Positions 54,907 through 55,937 of a stretch of DNA of 55,937 nt are shown here, in pieces. The DNA is from Nemertoderma westbladi. Taxonomy: Eukaryota; Xenacoelomorpha; Nemertodermatida; Nemertodermatidae. The stretch lies in assembly GCA_032718475.1 (NCBI GenBank), contig JAUCBJ010005898.1, positions 1 through 55,937 on the forward strand, given 5' to 3'. Under the pieces are notes generated by a model, which saw only the letters and a program-made list of their open reading frames with translations, was not told the DNA's origin and ran no database searches. A program made the translations under genes and the position numbers. How positions within the stretch are numbered: position 1 is the stretch's first letter; each line of letters opens with the position of its first letter.

Positions 54907-55092
54907 CAGGGCAGCAAAACTGTATCTCATAATCGTGGCACTGACGTCCACTACTCTGTTCAGTGTTTATACAAATAAGACCATCTGCTGAATACATAGA
55001 AATACTATCTCCAGTAGCCCAGGCATCGATATGTGTTTGTATTGTTCGAGCTTCGGATGATATTGGTTCTAAACAATTGTGTTGAGAAAACC
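54907..55092 (-). CDS. Gene 1 exon: WxxW domain, second half (B)
   Basis: A 186-bp phase-1 exon encoding FSQHNCLEPISSEARTIQ, THIDAWATGDSISMYSADG, LICINTEQ and CHDYEIQFCCP. Acceptor CTACAG precedes 55092 and donor GTATGT starts at 54906. It pairs with the A exon at 55587. The next downstream WxxW exon is 23 kb away across the transposon cluster. Membership in gene 1 is inferred from strand, phase and subtype; a separate tandem gene cannot be excluded. Confidence 0.88.
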
Positions 55093-55261
55093 CTGTAGAA
55101 ATAATATTTCAAATGATATGTAAATATAAAGTAAATATAAAATGTAAATAGATGAATGTTCAGTTTCAGTGTGTCAGACACTGAATTCCACAGTCATAGA
55201 GTCACCATTGACTTTGCAGCAAATACATAATGCCCAACGTTTGTACCAAATTATTTCAGAA

Positions 55262-55450
55262 CTCATTTGCACCCCAGTAAATTTTTTCGAAAATTTTTTT
55301 TTTCGGTCGGATCCAGACTAGTGATACCTACGTACAAACAAAAAATCAGACGTTTTCGTAATAATTTGTAGATTTTAGAGGGGGGGTCAATATGACACCC
55401 CCCCCCCCCCCGGCAATTGTACAACATTTTATAGCCCGCTACTAATAGGG
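55262..55450 (-). mobile_element. Truncated TTAA-type element in a WxxW intron
   Basis: Matches the first ~190 bp of the 52100-53600 element in reverse orientation and ends CTACTAATAGGG + TTAA (55451-55454). It contains the terminal palindrome with a C14 expansion (55398-55411). It sits inside the short intron between the A and B exons at the right edge. Confidence 0.8.
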
Positions 55451-55586
55451 TTAAAAGATACATCAGAGTAGCTAAAAAAAAAGTCAATATTTTAGCTAGT
55501 GAAATAGGATATTCCCTACATTTCATCTTTATTGAGAGTTGATTAATTTATGTTACAATCGTTAATATTATAATATATCATCTAAC

Positions 55587-55712
55587 ATTGTTCAGCCTGT
55601 GCATTTGTTGACATGAGTGAATTGAGATCCTCCCAGTCTCCAGTTCCTGACGGATTGTCTCTGTCATACCACTGACTCATAGGTCCACTGCATTCATTGT
55701 GTTGTTGTTCTT
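55587..55712 (-). CDS. Gene 1 exon: WxxW domain, first half (A)
   Basis: A 126-bp phase-1 exon encoding EEQQHNECSGPMSQ, WYDRDNPSGTGDWEDLNSLM and NAQAEQ. Acceptor ATATAG precedes 55712 and donor GTTAGA starts at 55586. WEDLN subtype, paired with the B exon at 54907-55092. It is the most upstream gene 1 exon in the window; the start of the gene lies to the right of 55937, since the last 225 bp hold no exon. Confidence 0.9.
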
Positions 55713-55937
55713 CTATATTTTAAGCATAAAAAAATTATAAAATGAATACTTCATAATTTTTAAGATTATTATTATTTTTTTTTTTTTATTACAGTGAGTC
55801 AAGAGAGTATATAGTAAATAGCACTAATAAATAAATGAACTTACTACATTAGTGATACAAACTATTACTTAGAAAATCACTGCCACTAATTATATTTGCA
55901 CAGTACATAATGTAAATCATTTAAAAACAGTAAATCA

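Overview
This is invertebrate metazoan nuclear DNA. It is AT-rich, its genes are split into short exons by spliceosomal introns (GTAAGT, GTATGT and GTTAGT donors), and it carries tRNA-derived SINEs, several non-LTR retrotransposon families, DNA transposons and many minisatellites. A marine animal such as a tunicate or cnidarian would fit, because WxxW-, ShKT- and cystine-knot-containing mucus-type proteins occur there. That is a guess from domain content; nothing in the window fixes the species.

Host genes. Two related genes lie on the minus strand. Gene 1 reads from beyond the right edge down to a stop codon at 21871. In transcript order its visible exons are WxxW-A (55587-55712), WxxW-B (54907-55092), A (31601-31720), B (30226-30411), A (28352-28483), B (27561-27746), a Thr/Pro-rich linker (27331-27414), four one-exon ShKT domains (26562-26690, 26113-26247, 25837-25971, 23026-23184) and a C-terminal cystine knot in two exons (22454-22587, 21871-22053). 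Every junction up to the knot is phase 1, so A, B, linker and ShKT exons are symmetric cassettes. The likely product is a secreted, disulfide-rich, mucin-like protein that dimerises through its C-terminal knot. Gene 2 starts with a signal-peptide exon (11623-11692), then A (10673-10795), B (9777-9962) and A (4909-5028), and presumably continues off the left edge. A broken B exon lies on the plus strand at 302-464.

Mobile DNA. The 23-kb interval between gene 1 exons at 54.9 kb and 31.7 kb is packed with transposons: two young copies of an RTE-like LINE (33.6-36.2 kb and 40.6-42.3 kb), a nearly intact pogo/Tigger-like element with perfect terminal inverted repeats (36206-39341), a THAP-like DNA transposon duplicated in tandem (42.6-48.6 kb), a Penelope-like GIY-YIG fragment (49.3-49.9 kb) and a three-level nest at 50453-54322 (hAT-like element containing a LINE containing a TTAA-type element). 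Elsewhere there are a LINE inside a fold-back element (7262-9590), a MITE (23998-24195), older LINE fragments and several SINE copies.

Tandem repeats. Major arrays are a 51-bp minisatellite (645-3534), a 45-bp one (6268-7088), a 41-bp array that repeats a splice acceptor ten times (10787-11193), a 17-bp array (13981-14935) and a 14-bp array with a 126-bp higher-order period (17343-19105). Long open frames inside these arrays are by-products of periods divisible by three or of stop-free units, and are not annotated as genes. Homopolymer G or C tracts of 14-28 nt recur through the window.
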